Of a DNA stretch of 64,000 nt, positions 1 to 11,350 are shown in pieces. Origin of the DNA: Morchella semilibera (lineage: Eukaryota > Ascomycota > Pezizomycetes > Pezizales > Morchellaceae); assembly GCA_009192285.1 (NCBI GenBank), contig WBVU01000003.1:1519973-1583972 (forward strand). The letters run 5' to 3'. The position numbers and the translations under genes are program-made. Numbering within the stretch: position 1 is the first letter of the stretch; the number at the start of each line of letters is the position of its first letter. A model generated the notes under the pieces. It was not told the DNA's origin. It was given only the letters and a program-made list of their open reading frames with translations, and ran no database searches.

Positions 1-893
1 ACCGGATCGTTATCTGCCATGGCACCATTGGGGCTAGGCCTCTCAATCCCCGCCCCGATCATTGATGATGTCAAGCCTCTACCCAGCGGCGCCACGACCG
101 ACCTGTACGCCCCGCAAGACCTATCCAGTGCCCTTGTCGATGTCCACCTCAGAGATCTCAGGTTAAACACATTGATCTCCTCGATATAATGGTTCGCCGA
201 GTCTTGACCACCAACTACGATCATCTCCGCACCGCCAACACTATCCAAACCCAACCCGCCCACCACCGGCGCCGTCACACTATTCGCACTGGTGAAGGAC
301 GCACACGTTGGCAGCACCGTCGCACAATGCGCATACCTCCCCTCCGGCGGATCCTGTGCGGGTATGAACGTCCACGTGTTGGTCTGGATATCAAAAATGT
401 GGATATCACTCATGACCATGACCTCATTTTGGTTGTCCGGACCCGCCGAGACCGACGCGCCACCCCCAGGCGCACTCATGGGTGACATACCCATTCCAAC
501 GGGTCCGCCCTGCTGGCTAGTGGCCGGTGACATGCCACCGAAGCAGACGAGCTTAGTATCGCCAAGAGCACACATACTGTGAAAGTATCGAGGGCGCGGG
601 ATGTCGCCCTTTGTATCGAGACGGACCCAGACGCGCGTGATGAGGTCTAGCGCGTACATATGGCATGTTAGCTGCGGGGTGGTGCGCGAGAGGAGACGGC
701 CACCGAAGGCGTAGAGGGTGTCGCCGATAACTGTGGTGGAAGAGCCGACAAGGGGGGGTGGCTCTCGGCCGCTCGTCTTGAGGATCGTGGATACGAGTGA
801 GGAAAAGTTCTGGGAAGTTTGGGGCTGCTGGGAGGTTGTGGGGGTCGAGGAGCGTGGTGTATTGGCGGTCGAGGGGGGCTGTGGATTGGCCAT
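1..893 (-). CDS. Kelch-repeat protein, N-terminal part (3' end beyond window)
   Basis: An open frame runs on the minus strand from an ATG at 893 to the window edge: 297 complete codons with no stop. After a ~40-residue Ser/Thr/Pro/Gln-rich leader, a beta-propeller of kelch type begins. Typical blade signatures are GDTLYAFGGR (about residues 57-66), GDTKLVCFGGM and AEMIVVGGQD, each followed by a Trp-containing strand such as NTWTFIP or LRWTS. A low-complexity Gly/Met/Pro insert (about residues 122-145) sits inside one blade. The arrangement, propeller near the N-terminus with PPPLVGSSTTVIG leading into blade 1, resembles fungal kelch proteins of the S. pombe Ral2 type, which act in Ras signalling. 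That assignment is an inference; any C-terminal BTB or other domain lies outside the window. No intron is needed in the visible part. It is divergent from the next gene, sharing a 1.3-kb upstream region. Confidence 0.8.
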   Translation of the reverse strand, partial: MANPQPPSTANTPRSSTPTTSQQPQTSQNFSSLVSTILKTSGREPPPLVGSSTTVIGDTLYAFGGRLLSRTTPQLTCHMYALDLITRVWVRLDTKGDIPRPRYFHSMCALGDTKLVCFGGMSPATSQQGGPVGMGMSPMSAPGGGASVSAGPDNQNEVMVMSDIHIFDIQTNTWTFIPAQDPPEGRYAHCATVLPTCASFTSANSVTAPVVGGLGLDSVGGAEMIVVGGQDSANHYIEEINVFNLRSLRWTSTRALDRSCGAYRSVVAPLGRGLTSSMIGAGIERPSPNGAMADNDP

Positions 894-2199
894 GGGGAGC
901 TTCCTTTGGGGAGGGGGGGGGTGTGTATGCTGTGAGGCTAGCTGGCGATGACCCGGGGGGGGGGGGGTAAGTCGTAGATAATATGGTGTATATTTTTTGT
1001 TTATATGATTATAATATAGAAATCTAACGGTGAATGATTCAGGGGGTGTAGTAGATTGATATATATATATATGTAGAAGCAGATCGTAAATAGTAGTTGT
1101 AGTAGTGGTGGTAGTGGTGGTGGTGGTGGTGGGGGGGGGGGGGGTTCGAGCTGGGGGAAGAGCCAGGGGCAGCAGGCAGAAAGCTTCGCCAGGTACCAAT
1201 CGCCCAAGACCAGAACATCCCGTTGCAAGGTTCCAATTGTTCAGTTGCGATGCGATGATACCAGCACTCGGTACTAAATAGGGCGGAATATATTGGTAGA
1301 TCGAGTACTTAAGTATAAGTACATTTCGGTAGGCCCGTAGTAAAGGCCCACCCACCGGTACCGGCCACCACTACTTTTTAAAAACTCCATTTAGGGCCCC
1401 CATCCATATAGCTTCACTTATAGCTTCGCTACTAGTCTAGTAGGTAGGTTTGCCTTTTGACGGGTGTACCCGCTCTCGATGTCTTTTTTTTTTCTTTTTT
1501 TTTTCTTTTCCGCCTATGAGTTGTTCGCCCGTGATTATCTCAACTCTGTGGCGAAAGCAAAGAAGCGGCGGCGTCAACATCAGGATGAGAATGCATAATT
1601 GCCCGAGCGCCCGGATCCGACCCCCAGACTTCCCAAAATTAATTTTTCAAAGGATACCGGTTTCTAGGCCGAGAAACGATTTTTCTTTTCAAGCGCCCCG
1701 AAGTAATCACATCTCCTAAGGAGAGCACAATATTTGCCCCCCCCCCCCCACATTTTCTTAGACGTGAGGCTAGGATGTTCAGTTAGCCATGTCTCCCTCC
1801 GAATATACGCTGTCGGTACATTCACTGCCGTAATACTGTAGAGTGTAGTTTGACATTGTACATACCTGTCTGCGGCGGGCACATACATGTACCATTTATG
1901 ATCACTATATTCAGGTAGCAGGTAGCTCACGGCCATCCGAATCATGTAGGTAAGTACATGTACATACGTAGGTGCTCTTTCGCTAGATATGTAAGTATAT
2001 GTACGTATTTAGCCACTCAGCACCCACCTTAGCCCACCCCTGAATTCACCCCACCGAGTGACCCCCCATGACCGCATGCCCCCCCCCCTCCCCGATGCGC
2101 CCACCCCACCACCAATCCGGGTAACCCCCCCCCCCAACCCCACACTCGCTCCCAAGCTTTAAGAAAAACCTTATCTGAGCCTCACTCCGCCACCTACAA
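894..2199. other. Divergent intergenic region
   Basis: This 1.3 kb lies between two divergently transcribed genes and should hold both promoters. It contains long G or C homopolymers (around 956-967, 1131-1144, 1737-1749, 2078-2135), T-rich runs near 1485-1505, and two exact TACATGTA palindromes at 1884-1891 and 1955-1962. I see no convincing coding frame; the short proline-rich frames come from the homopolymers. Confidence 0.6.
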
Positions 2200-2728
2200 A
2201 TGGCCAACTCCGATGACCTCCCTCGGCGCAGGATGCCCACCTCGGGCTCCGGTCCGCTACCTCCGGACTTCAAATACCCTCAATTCCCAGATGGCATTCC
2301 GCGTCCGCTGTCGCCGCAGGAGATGCCGAGCAAGTACAAACCCGCTTTGAGACGGTATTTACACCTTCTCTCCAAAGGTCGAGGACGGGGAGAGCTGATT
2401 AGACCCTGATGTTGCGGCAGAGTGAGGGTAATGATAATTGCGCTGCCGATCGCCATTGTCACTAGCTATGTGTTGTGGAATCGACGTACGTTCCCGAACC
2501 CCTAACCCCCTAACCCCGTGCCTCTGGTCGGTCCGAACTTCTGTTTTGGATAGGTTTGGCAGTGATTGAGAAGCACATTGACATTGGATTTTTTGATGTC
2601 TAGTAGTTAAAGGCGAGGAGCGGAAGATCCTTATTCGCCACTCTCCTAATGGCCCTGATACTCCTCCCCCATGCCCGCAGCCGCCTACTGCTGTGGACTC
2701 AAGTAATGTGGGACCCACTGCTGTATAG
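2200..2728 (+). CDS. Small single-pass membrane protein, 3 exons
   Basis: The exons are 2200-2354, 2421-2485 and 2604-2728 (or 2607-2728), giving about 114 residues. The first exon alone would stop at 2409, but splicing at GTATTT..GGCAG joins PALRR to a hydrophobic segment ALPIAIVTSYVLWNR (about residues 58-72). The second intron (GTACGT..TAG) joins this to KGEERKILIRHS and a Pro-rich tail ending at TAG 2726-2728. The product is a short basic/proline-rich N-terminus (PPDFKYPQFPDGIPRP), one transmembrane helix and a short polar tail. This topology is common in small mitochondrial inner-membrane or ER proteins of fungi, but I do not recognise the family. The last acceptor is a tandem TAGTAG, so two products differing by one Val are possible. 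It is convergent with the coiled-coil gene downstream. Confidence 0.6.
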
Positions 2729-3419
2729 AACACGGCGGTTTGTTTTCTTCTGTCTCCAACCTGGAAGACAAAACTGAGTTCTTCAGAATCCCGCTCCCAG
2801 AGCCCGTCCAAATGGGGGAGCAGGAAAGGGCTTGTGAACATGTAGCTCCTTAATGATAAGAATAGATTTAAAACCAAAAGATATTCCAGAAACGTTCGCC
2901 CAAAAATCTGCATCCATGTCGTATCCCTTCCCAGTGCCAAACTACCCAACAAAGCGAAAAGAAAGAAAAACACCACGAAGTGATCGTAAGTAGAGAAATT
3001 CCATGTTTACAGTGAAACCATTAACCAACTGACCTCCCCATAAATACCAAACGAGTATACACGTGCCAATTAGCTGGATGAAGAAAAAAAAGAAAGTTTC
3101 ACAGAAGCAATCAAAGGTGGCACACACAGAAGAAAACTGAAAAACTTAAAACCAAGTGCTGTATCCCGTCAGACCCAGTCAACCCAGAAACATTAAAATA
3201 AAGAGGAGAAAGATAACCATAAGGGTTCATGATTTTCATAACTTTGTCATCGCCAAAATTCCCCGCATCCTCAAATCCCCCCACAGAGGAAAACACAGAC
3301 ATAAAAGAACACAGAAAGAAAAAAAAAAGAATGTTAGAAAGGAAAAAAAGGGGAAAAAAAAGGTAAAACGAGTAATAAAAAAAAAAAGAGAAATTAAGTA
3401 ACCCTAGAGAAAGCGGATA
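2729..3419. other. Convergent intergenic region (3' ends)
   Basis: This is the 3' flank of two convergent genes. The part from about 3300 to 3395 is almost pure purine (A/G), which on the minus strand gives a polypyrimidine run just after the stop of the coiled-coil gene. The Lys-rich frame there is a product of this composition. Nothing else is seen. Confidence 0.5.
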
Positions 3420-6400
3420 TTAAGCGCCGACTGCCGAGACACCATCAAACTCTTCATCCTCCTCATCGACCCCAATACCACTATCATATCTTCTGCGCTT
3501 GCTCTCCAACTTCTTGAGTCCACCGGTCCCGGTAACAACGGACGATGCCGGGGTTGGTGGCATACGACTAGGCCCACCCTCTTCATCCTCTTGCTCCTCA
3601 ATGGCCCTCTTACGCTTATTTCTAGATCCTTCTCGGAGTTTGCTTGCCCTTGTACATTGGTTTTTGACATCTCCAAACCTGACTATAAACTTTTCGGCTT
3701 CGTTTGCTAGGCTTAATATCGCCTCCGCGCTCTTTTTCTGCTCCATATCTAGCATATCTTCGATCGTGGTGTTCTCTTCCTGAAGCTCGCTGATGTTATC
3801 AAGAAGCTTCAAGTTTTCGCCTCTGAGGATGGAGAGAACTTTTTCGAGTTCGGAGATGCGCTGTGATTTGTCTTCAACAAGAGTTTCGAGGGAGGTGATA
3901 TCGCCCCGCATTCTCTCCCTGACAAAGTCATATTCGGTTTTCAATTCAACAAGCTCCTGTCGGATTGCTCTCTTCTCGGCCATGAGCGCCTCTTGGGCCT
4001 TGCTTGCTTCCTCTTTGAAAAGTTGAGACTGGCTCTCAGTGATTTTGAGTTGCTCATCCAAAGCATTTCCTGAATCTTCCGCCTCCCCGAGAAGTGTTTC
4101 AAGGTCGCCGATGCGCCCAGTAAGATAACTAATTTCGTTCATTTGTGAGCTGATGTTCTCTTGGAGAGCCCTTCTTTCCCTTTCTGCGGCGTCTTTGACA
4201 GCCCTTAACTGAACATTTAGCTCAGAGATGGCTTTCCTATCACCATCTTGCTGGACATTGGAGTCAATGATGATTTTATGCATCCTCTTCTCGAGAGCCG
4301 CAATCGCATGCTGGTTGCTATCGATTTCGGAGTTGAGTTGATTTGTAGCCTTATCACGCTGGGATTCGGCTCGGCGTAAGGCTGATGATTGGCGTTTAAC
4401 TTCCTCAGACGAGGACTTCAGTTTTCTTCGAGGGCTAGAATCTCATTACCACTCTTCTCTGCCTGCTCGCGAAGCTTTCGTGATGCCACAACTATTTCGC
4501 CTCTGCTTTGAGTAACTTGACCCTCAAGAGCCTCGATAGTCCGTTGGTACGAAGCTCTTCTTGCATCTAACTCCCCCTTGGTCTTGTCGAGCTCCTCCCG
4601 AGTCGCAGCGAGAGTCTTTACGATAATGTCATTCTCTTCTTTTGCTTGGTTGAAGTGAACTTCGACTTTGGCCTTGGCCTGCAGTGCATTATCCAGCCTT
4701 TTCTGTATAAGGTTTACTGTTTCGTCTTTCTGACGTTCAAGTTCTTGAATAGCGGTTTTGTGCGAATCGGCTTGATGTTCAATGGTTGTTAGGAGTTTCG
4801 ATTCTTTGTCAACTTGATCTTGAACGGTTGCTTGTAGCCTTTCGATGTCACATTCCTTATCTTGCATGGTTTGTGAAAGGTCATGAATTTCAACCTGAGC
4901 GCTCTTGAGTTGGGTGGCGGTGAGGTTATGGGCGGCAATAGTACTAGCAACTCTTTGGTTAAGATCGGTTTCCCGTCGGCTGGCAGAGTCGATGTCAGCC
5001 CCCATATCCCTAATAGTAATATCCTTACGAGCGACAGCTTGGTTCAACTCTTCGACCCTTTCTTCGGCATCTTCTATCTGTTTTTTCAGATTGGAGAGGT
5101 GCAAAGTGACAAAACTTAAGGTTTGTGATTTCTCGGGTATCTCTCCCCCAGTATCAACGGCCATGGCAACATCCTCCAGGTAGCTTCCGTAGCGGCTAGA
5201 TTGCTCCTTCTCCATTTGATAGTCCTCTCCCAATCGTTTAGCCCTAGCCTGCGCATCGGTGACCTTTTGATACAACTTTCCAACCAAAGACCCCAAAATT
5301 GCAAGGGCGTTTTCGTTCGAGCCAGTCCATGAAAAGTCTTGCAGGTTATGCCCCTCAAATGGTGAATCCTGGTTTTGTTTACAGATAAGGTATAGTTGTT
5401 CGACGCTATTGCGAACCTCGCGGAAACGGTTGGTCAGTTTCTCAACAATTTCTTCAGGGTCGATCGAATCCAAGTCGCTTCCTTCATCATCCTGAGCCAA
5501 AATCTTTATTTTGTTCGATAACTCATTTCTCAGTCTCTCGCTCTCATCAGCACGGTTTTTGGCCATAACGAGCTCTGTTAAAACCTCGTCGACCGCCATA
5601 TCCAATGACTGCTCTCCATGGATGTAAGGCCGGATTTTCTGTTGGATAATAGATTTCTCTTCGTCGGCTATCACAAAGTCTTGATTGAGCCTGCTTATAT
5701 TCTTTTGAAGTTCTTCGATATTGTGCTTCAGACTAAGGTTTTGCTCGTTGCTGCCCTTGAATGCTCCCTCAAGAGATTCCACCTGCTCGGCTAGCTCCTC
5801 GACCTCTTGTCGTAGATCATTCCCGTCCTTATTGGCGACATCAAGGAGATTGTTGAGCCTGTCAATCTCCGACGTGTATTTTTCGATTTCCTGTCTAGAG
5901 AGATCATTCTCGGCACGAGAAGCAAGCAACTCTTCGGTAACGTGAGCTAGCTGAGATTCCAAGTCATTGATGCTCTGTAGGAGTGACTCCTTTTCCTGCT
6001 CTGCAACCTTGCCCGCCCGTTGTAGAGTCTCAATTTGAGCGCACAGGTCATCGATTGAACTTTCAAGGAGATCCTTCTGCTCATCAGCTTCCTGGATAGC
6101 TTGTTCGAAGGAGGCGATTTGTGTGGATAACTCTTGAACTTGACTTTGAAGATCGTGGTTTTGATCACCAGAGAGCTTGCGCTCGCTCTCTAGCGATGAA
6201 ACTTTGGTCTGAAGCGAGATGATATCTCGTTCAAAACTTTCCTTCCGGCTTCTTGAGGCCTCTGCTGCGTTTTCAAGAGATTTGATGTGGGCGTGAAGTT
6301 CAGTAATGTCTTGTTGGGATTGTGCACTAGCCTGTTGTGCCAAATCCATCGCATTCTTTTGGGATATGAGTTGAAGGTTAAGGTTGGTGTAATCCACTTC

Positions 6401-9400
6401 AAGGGCCGCCTTGGCTTTAGTTAAGTCTTCCGTGAGGGTCTCGAGCTCGTGAACTTTCTCCTCTAAGTTTTCGACACTCTGCTCGAGACTAGCCTTATCA
6501 TGCTTCAGACTCTCAGCAGCCCCTTCGAATCTCCTACTTTCATCCTTTATGTCTTCCAACTCGTGCTTCAGCTCCTTGTTATCCTGCCTTAACTCTTCAA
6601 GCTCGTCTTGCAACCTTTCCACTTGTCGGTCGAGTATGTCAATTTCCTGTTGCAGCTCGTCTCTCTCTGACTCGAAGGCAGAGGCATCGGACTCAAGGCC
6701 TGAGATTTTACGTTCGAGGGCACGGATATGGGCTTCGGCTTCCTCTGCTGAGGCTTGGCTAGACTCAACTGTATCCTTCAGCTCGTCAATCTGGGCATTT
6801 GCAGCAGAAATTTGAGATTTGGCATCCAACTGCTCTTTCTCTGCTGATTCTCGAAGATCTCTAACCTGGTTTTCGAGGTTTCGGATTTGGGTTCGAGACT
6901 CCTCTTTCTTGGCCTCAGCAGCTGCAATCAACTCCTTTAGATCCGCAATTTGAGCCCTGAAACCCTCTCTCTCTTCCGTCGTGGTAGCTCCAAGGTCCCT
7001 GATTCTACTCGTGAGCACTTGAATTTGGGCTTGAGCACTGATTCTTGCTGCCTCGCCGGACTCTGCAGCTTCTTTCAAGTTCGCAATCTGGGCGTATGCC
7101 ATCTCTGAGGTATGCTCAATCCCCCTCTTCTCCTCCAATATACTATCCTCAAGCTCGGCGATTTGGATTGTCAGAGCACGGATTTGAGCCTCTGCCTCAA
7201 GTTTTGCAGCTTCACCAGCCTCTGCAGTTGACCGCAGCGCAACAACCTGCGCATTGGTGGCAGTTATTTTGTTGTGGGCATCGTTTTTTTCCTCCACGAC
7301 TACCTTTACCATTTCTTGCAACTCTGTAACCTGCCCCGCCAGATCATCAATTTGCTCTTTCATGTCAAGCTTCTCTTGATCCACCATCGGATCAGTCTGT
7401 ATCACCTTATGCCCAACGTTCTCCAACCTTTCTCCCTCCATCTCCTCCAATTCAATAACCTTCTCTTCCAGTTCTTTTTCCAACCTCTTCAACTTCTCGT
7501 TCTCTTTTCTCAATTTCTCCTGGGCCTTTTTGCGATCCGCCAAACTGAGCTGAGCGTTCTCTAGGCTCCCTTCCACCTCTCTGATCTTTCCGTTCAAGGT
7601 GTCGATGGCGCCCTGAAGACGAGAATTCTGGTCCTCGAGATCCGCAATCCTTTCATTTTGGAGTTCTATTTCCATGGTTTGTTGTGTAGATGTTCCAATA
7701 CCACTGTCAACATCAAAAGAGCTAGACGTCGCGTTCCTTGGATGTTCCTCAATATCCGTAACATCATCGTTAAAATCGTCAGCAAGGGGTCCCGTGTACT
7801 CTTCTTCATCTTCCTGATTGGCACCACCCACACCAACTTGAAAGGAAACGGCCTTTGCCCTAAGCGCGGTAAGTTCTTCAATTCTCTCAGCTAAAGCATA
7901 GTTCTCCTCGTGCAATATCTGTTCCTCAGCATCATGGAAAACCTCATCCTCTTGAGCTCGAATTCTCTCCTCCTCAGCACGTCGGGCGATATCTTGTCGC
8001 AATTCCTCTATCATTTGCTCAAGGTCCCTGATCTTTTGGTCGCGATGAGATGAAGGAGTTTGCTCGGCCTGCATGATGCCGAGGCCAAAAGACGGCGGTG
8101 TCCTAGCAGGAGTAGTAGGTGCAAGGTCTTCTGGGCTATCTCCTCTAGCATAGTCCATATCGTAGTCTCTGTCTTCTTGTTCTTCGTTGATAGGAGCCAA
8201 CTCCTCAGGTTCTACGGAAGGTGCAAATTTGGCCGCCGCAAGTTCCCTCTCCAATTCCTTGAGGCGCTCAGAGCTCTCGGCCAATTCTGCCCTGAGCTTT
8301 GCAAGCAACTCCCGGTTTTTCCTTTGACCAGCCCGCTTTTCAGCATCGATATCATTCATTTCCTCACTGAGGGCATTGCGACGGAGCGCACGACGTGTGC
8401 GAGCTGAGAGTGTCTGTTTCAACGGATAAAACTGTATTTGTTTGGAGACAGGAGCAGCGGGCTCGGGGAAAATAAACTGCTGTGTAGGAGCAACGGCAAG
8501 GGTGTGGCGGCGGTTAGTTCGAGTCGGGACAATACTTCGGCGACGGGAAACTGCCGGGGCTGCACGAATAGGCGCCGCGGAACCCACAGAAGGTCTCCGC
8601 TTCCCAGTGGCGGGTGTCGAGGAAGCTGGGCCAGATTTTGAGGGAGGCGGACCAGGATCAGAAACACGGCCCTTTCTACCGCCTGCAGATTGAGGACGAA
8701 CAGTAATAACATCCAGGGTGGATACTGGGGGACCGTTGTTTTCTTCTACAATACCAGCAAGGCTGGTGCGGTTTCTAGTCCGCAAGGCAGGGCTTGAAAA
8801 TATGACAACTTCTGACATATCGGCACTAATGGGATTTTTGTTTGGGGAGGCGGGAGATTCTGTCTGAGCTGAGGAAGTCATCTCAACGGCGGAAAGGCTT
8901 GTTCGGGCTCTTGTTCTCCCCGCTGGAGTAGATGATGATGCCACATTACCCATGTTAGTGGGTCCTGTCTCCATCTCTTTTACCACACTGGAAAATACCC
9001 TCCACTCATGGTTTCTCTGATTGACATTATGACGAATCTTTTCATCCGCTATCACTGTGCGTAGCTTAGGAGTCAGCGTATAGCTGCCTTTTTTCTCGAT
9101 CAGCCAGCTTTCGGCGACAAGCTTGTCCAGCACCTAGGAACCGGGTTATAATCAGATTCTATACCACAATAAGAGCAATTTACGAAGGATAACCTTACAA
9201 TCTTAACACGCTTCCTCCAAGTGGATGGCAAGAATTGGCGATTCGCGTTACAATCAGATTCGTATGTTGAATCTATGAAATAAGAATGAAGTCAGTCAGT
9301 TTTGATGATACAAGGCGGAAACGGAACTGAAAATAGATGAAAGTACCGATAGATCGTAGTGGTATTGGAGCGGCGGGTCGTGATGGATTGTAATGCGCAT

Positions 9401-9446
9401 CCAAGGCGGCGAGGACTCGCACCTTGTACGAGTACGAGACAGGCAT
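3420..9446 (-). CDS. Giant coiled-coil protein with winged-helix-like N-terminus (apparent frameshift)
   Basis: Exons are 9446-9347, 9272-9199 and 9133-3420. The long exon has one apparent 1-base deletion at the T run 4422-4425; restoring one base makes the total 5,889 nt, or 1,962 residues. The first ~90 residues, assembled over three exons, contain VLAALDAHYNP, FLPSTWRKRVK and VLDKLVAESWLIEKKGSYTL. This helix-helix-wing pattern is reminiscent of winged-helix/linker-histone folds. Next comes a basic, Ser/Pro/Arg-rich region (about residues 100-330), then ~1,500 residues of nearly unbroken heptad coiled coil rich in E, L, Q, K and A. The tail is basic then acidic: RNKRKRAIEEQEDEE, then KKLESKRRRYDSGIGVDEEDEEFDG, which looks like a nuclear localisation signal. 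I do not recognise a named family. A nuclear or chromosome-associated scaffold is an inference from the DNA-binding-like head and NLS-like tail. The start at ATG 9446 is the first ATG in the spliced frame. Confidence 0.75.
4422..4425. other. Apparent -1 frameshift in coding T4/A4 tract
   Basis: Reading the minus strand, the frame ends EILALEEN-stop. Adding one A to the AAAA run gives EILALEEKLKSSSEEVKRQ and runs on in perfect coiled coil to the stop at 3420. No GT..AG pair here restores the frame. It is either a sequencing or assembly deletion or a real inactivating change. Confidence 0.75.
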
Positions 9447-11350
9447 TTCAAGCGTCACGTAGGGAAGTTTCAAGGTTCAATTTCGTTCTGTGATGTGGGG
9501 TCGTGGGGTCGTGGGGTCGTGGGTGCTTTTTTTTTTTTTTTTTTTATTCTCCTCCTCTGTCTCGGTGGTGTTGCTAATGTAGAAGTCGGTCACTGTGGTT
9601 GATGAAGATAAAAGAGGTTAGTGATATTCGGGGGGGGGGGTAAGGTCTTTAAGGGTTGGAAAAACTGTGGGATAAAGCTCAAGCAGCTCAGTCTGATTTA
9701 GCAGCGGAATGGTCAAATCGTTGTAGCTGCATTCTGACGCATGGGATGGATGTAGGGCAATTTCTATAGGTATGTAAACACGTTCTTCTGCCTTACCTCT
9801 TGAGATAGGTAGCGGCAGCAGTGATGAGCTGGAAGGTCGAAAGCCTTGCTGCAGGACAGTCGATCGAGGCCCTTGGACCGTCACCGTTAGTAGTGCGCTG
9901 AGTATTGATGTGGTGGAGAAGGAAGAGGATGGGTATGAGTGGAAGAAATGCGCGTTGTGCTGCAACCACATAATCACCATACTCTAGCTGGTGGGTGTAA
10001 GTCTGTAACCGCGAAATCATTTCTCAGGGAGTGGGGTTCACCCGACCAATGGTAACCGATCTGTAGCTAGCAGTACTTAAGCTTGGCGCATACCTTCCCT
10101 GTTTTTTTTTTTTACCGTTTGAACGAATCCTGACAACACAACCTGTGGTAGATGACGGTGCCAACACTTATCGACGACGACGACACCTAAAGACAAAACT
10201 TGGATGCTCCCATTTCTACGTTATAAAAGCCACTCAGAACCGCGGCGGGTTGTCGGAATATAATAGTCCTATAGGAAACGATTAATAACCCGGCCCTCTT
10301 GACGCAATATTTTATACATGAGTTAAACTTATTATTAGAGCCAATGATTTTATATACATGTATGTAAGCCATGTACTCTACTTGCATGTGTTTACATGTA
10401 TGTCTACAGTATATCAATATCTCCACATAAAACATGCACATGTAAGTATGTACATAAGTACTTGGGCAGGCAAACACACGCAGTACCAGACAGTGCAATC
10501 TCCGCCTCTGGGTTTTTTTTTGCAGTAGTTCTCGCCTAGTACCGCATCCATTGGTGAACCAAAAACCCCGAGTATGTATTTACAAGTGTACACACTCAGT
10601 TACGAACTGTTTCAATATGTCCTGACCAAGCGTCCTTATGAACCCTAGAATAAGTTCTCTAGCCTGCACTTACTAGTCCAGAACCGTTCAGATTACGGAC
10701 CTGTCGATGCAGGAACCGAAGATCTGGGGAAGGGCCAAGAATATATCACGTGAGGACGCGTTAGTACTTTACAGTCGGTTGTCGTGGCTACATTCACGTG
10801 AAGCGGGGCTGATAAAAGACCTGAACAGGGGGGCGCAGCTTGTACCTAAGAAGTACTTACAGTACATACAGTCGGGGTACAGAAGTTTTGGTATGGGAAC
10901 ACCATACAAAATCAGAAATCCTTGAAAGACCATCTTGAAAAAACACATCACACACACCTGGAAAGTGGGCTCAAAATTCTAGAATTCTCTGAGCATCTTG
11001 AGATAATTTCTAATGTCTTCTCAAGTGGTAGAATTTTTTGTCCAACACTGAGTGGTTGGTTTGGATCGCTAAACATGGCTACTCTACAGACTGGAGTAAA
11101 TTGTAGACCCCTTCGTGGCATAAAGAGGGATCAACGAATAGCCCACTTCAACAATTCCATATCACAGGAGGTGTACCCACTGTCCCTACACTGCAGGCAG
11201 GCTCCGATACTCAAAAATTAGTCTTGACTCGGTAAATCCCATACTCTACCTAACTACATGTATCCTTAAATCTAGGTTATCAATCAACCCCCCAATATTT
11301 TGACTCCGCATTCCTCGTTCCTCAGGCTTCATATTCCACAGTCTTAGACA
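9447..11350. other. Divergent intergenic region, 1.9 kb
   Basis: This is the shared upstream region of the coiled-coil gene (-) and the F-box gene (+). It holds a T17 tract near 9529-9545, a G10 run near 9631-9640, and exact TACATGTA sites at 10355-10362, 10393-10400 and 11255-11262. They are mixed with TAAGTAC/GTACTTA repeats near 10440-10460 and 10850-10865. No gene can be supported; a weak spliced candidate at 9700-10020 is listed among the rejected items. Confidence 0.5.

Noticed and set aside
3156-3401. Lys-rich plus-strand frame
   Set aside because: It is a product of the A/G-rich 3' flank of the coiled-coil gene; no domain and no conserved start.
9700-10020. Possible small two-exon gene on the minus strand (75-codon exon from 10020, then a 14-codon tail after an intron)
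   Set aside because: The frame and splice sites fit, and a hydrophobic stretch is present, but no motif is recognisable. An overlapping frame of 120 codons is equally open, so chance is likely.
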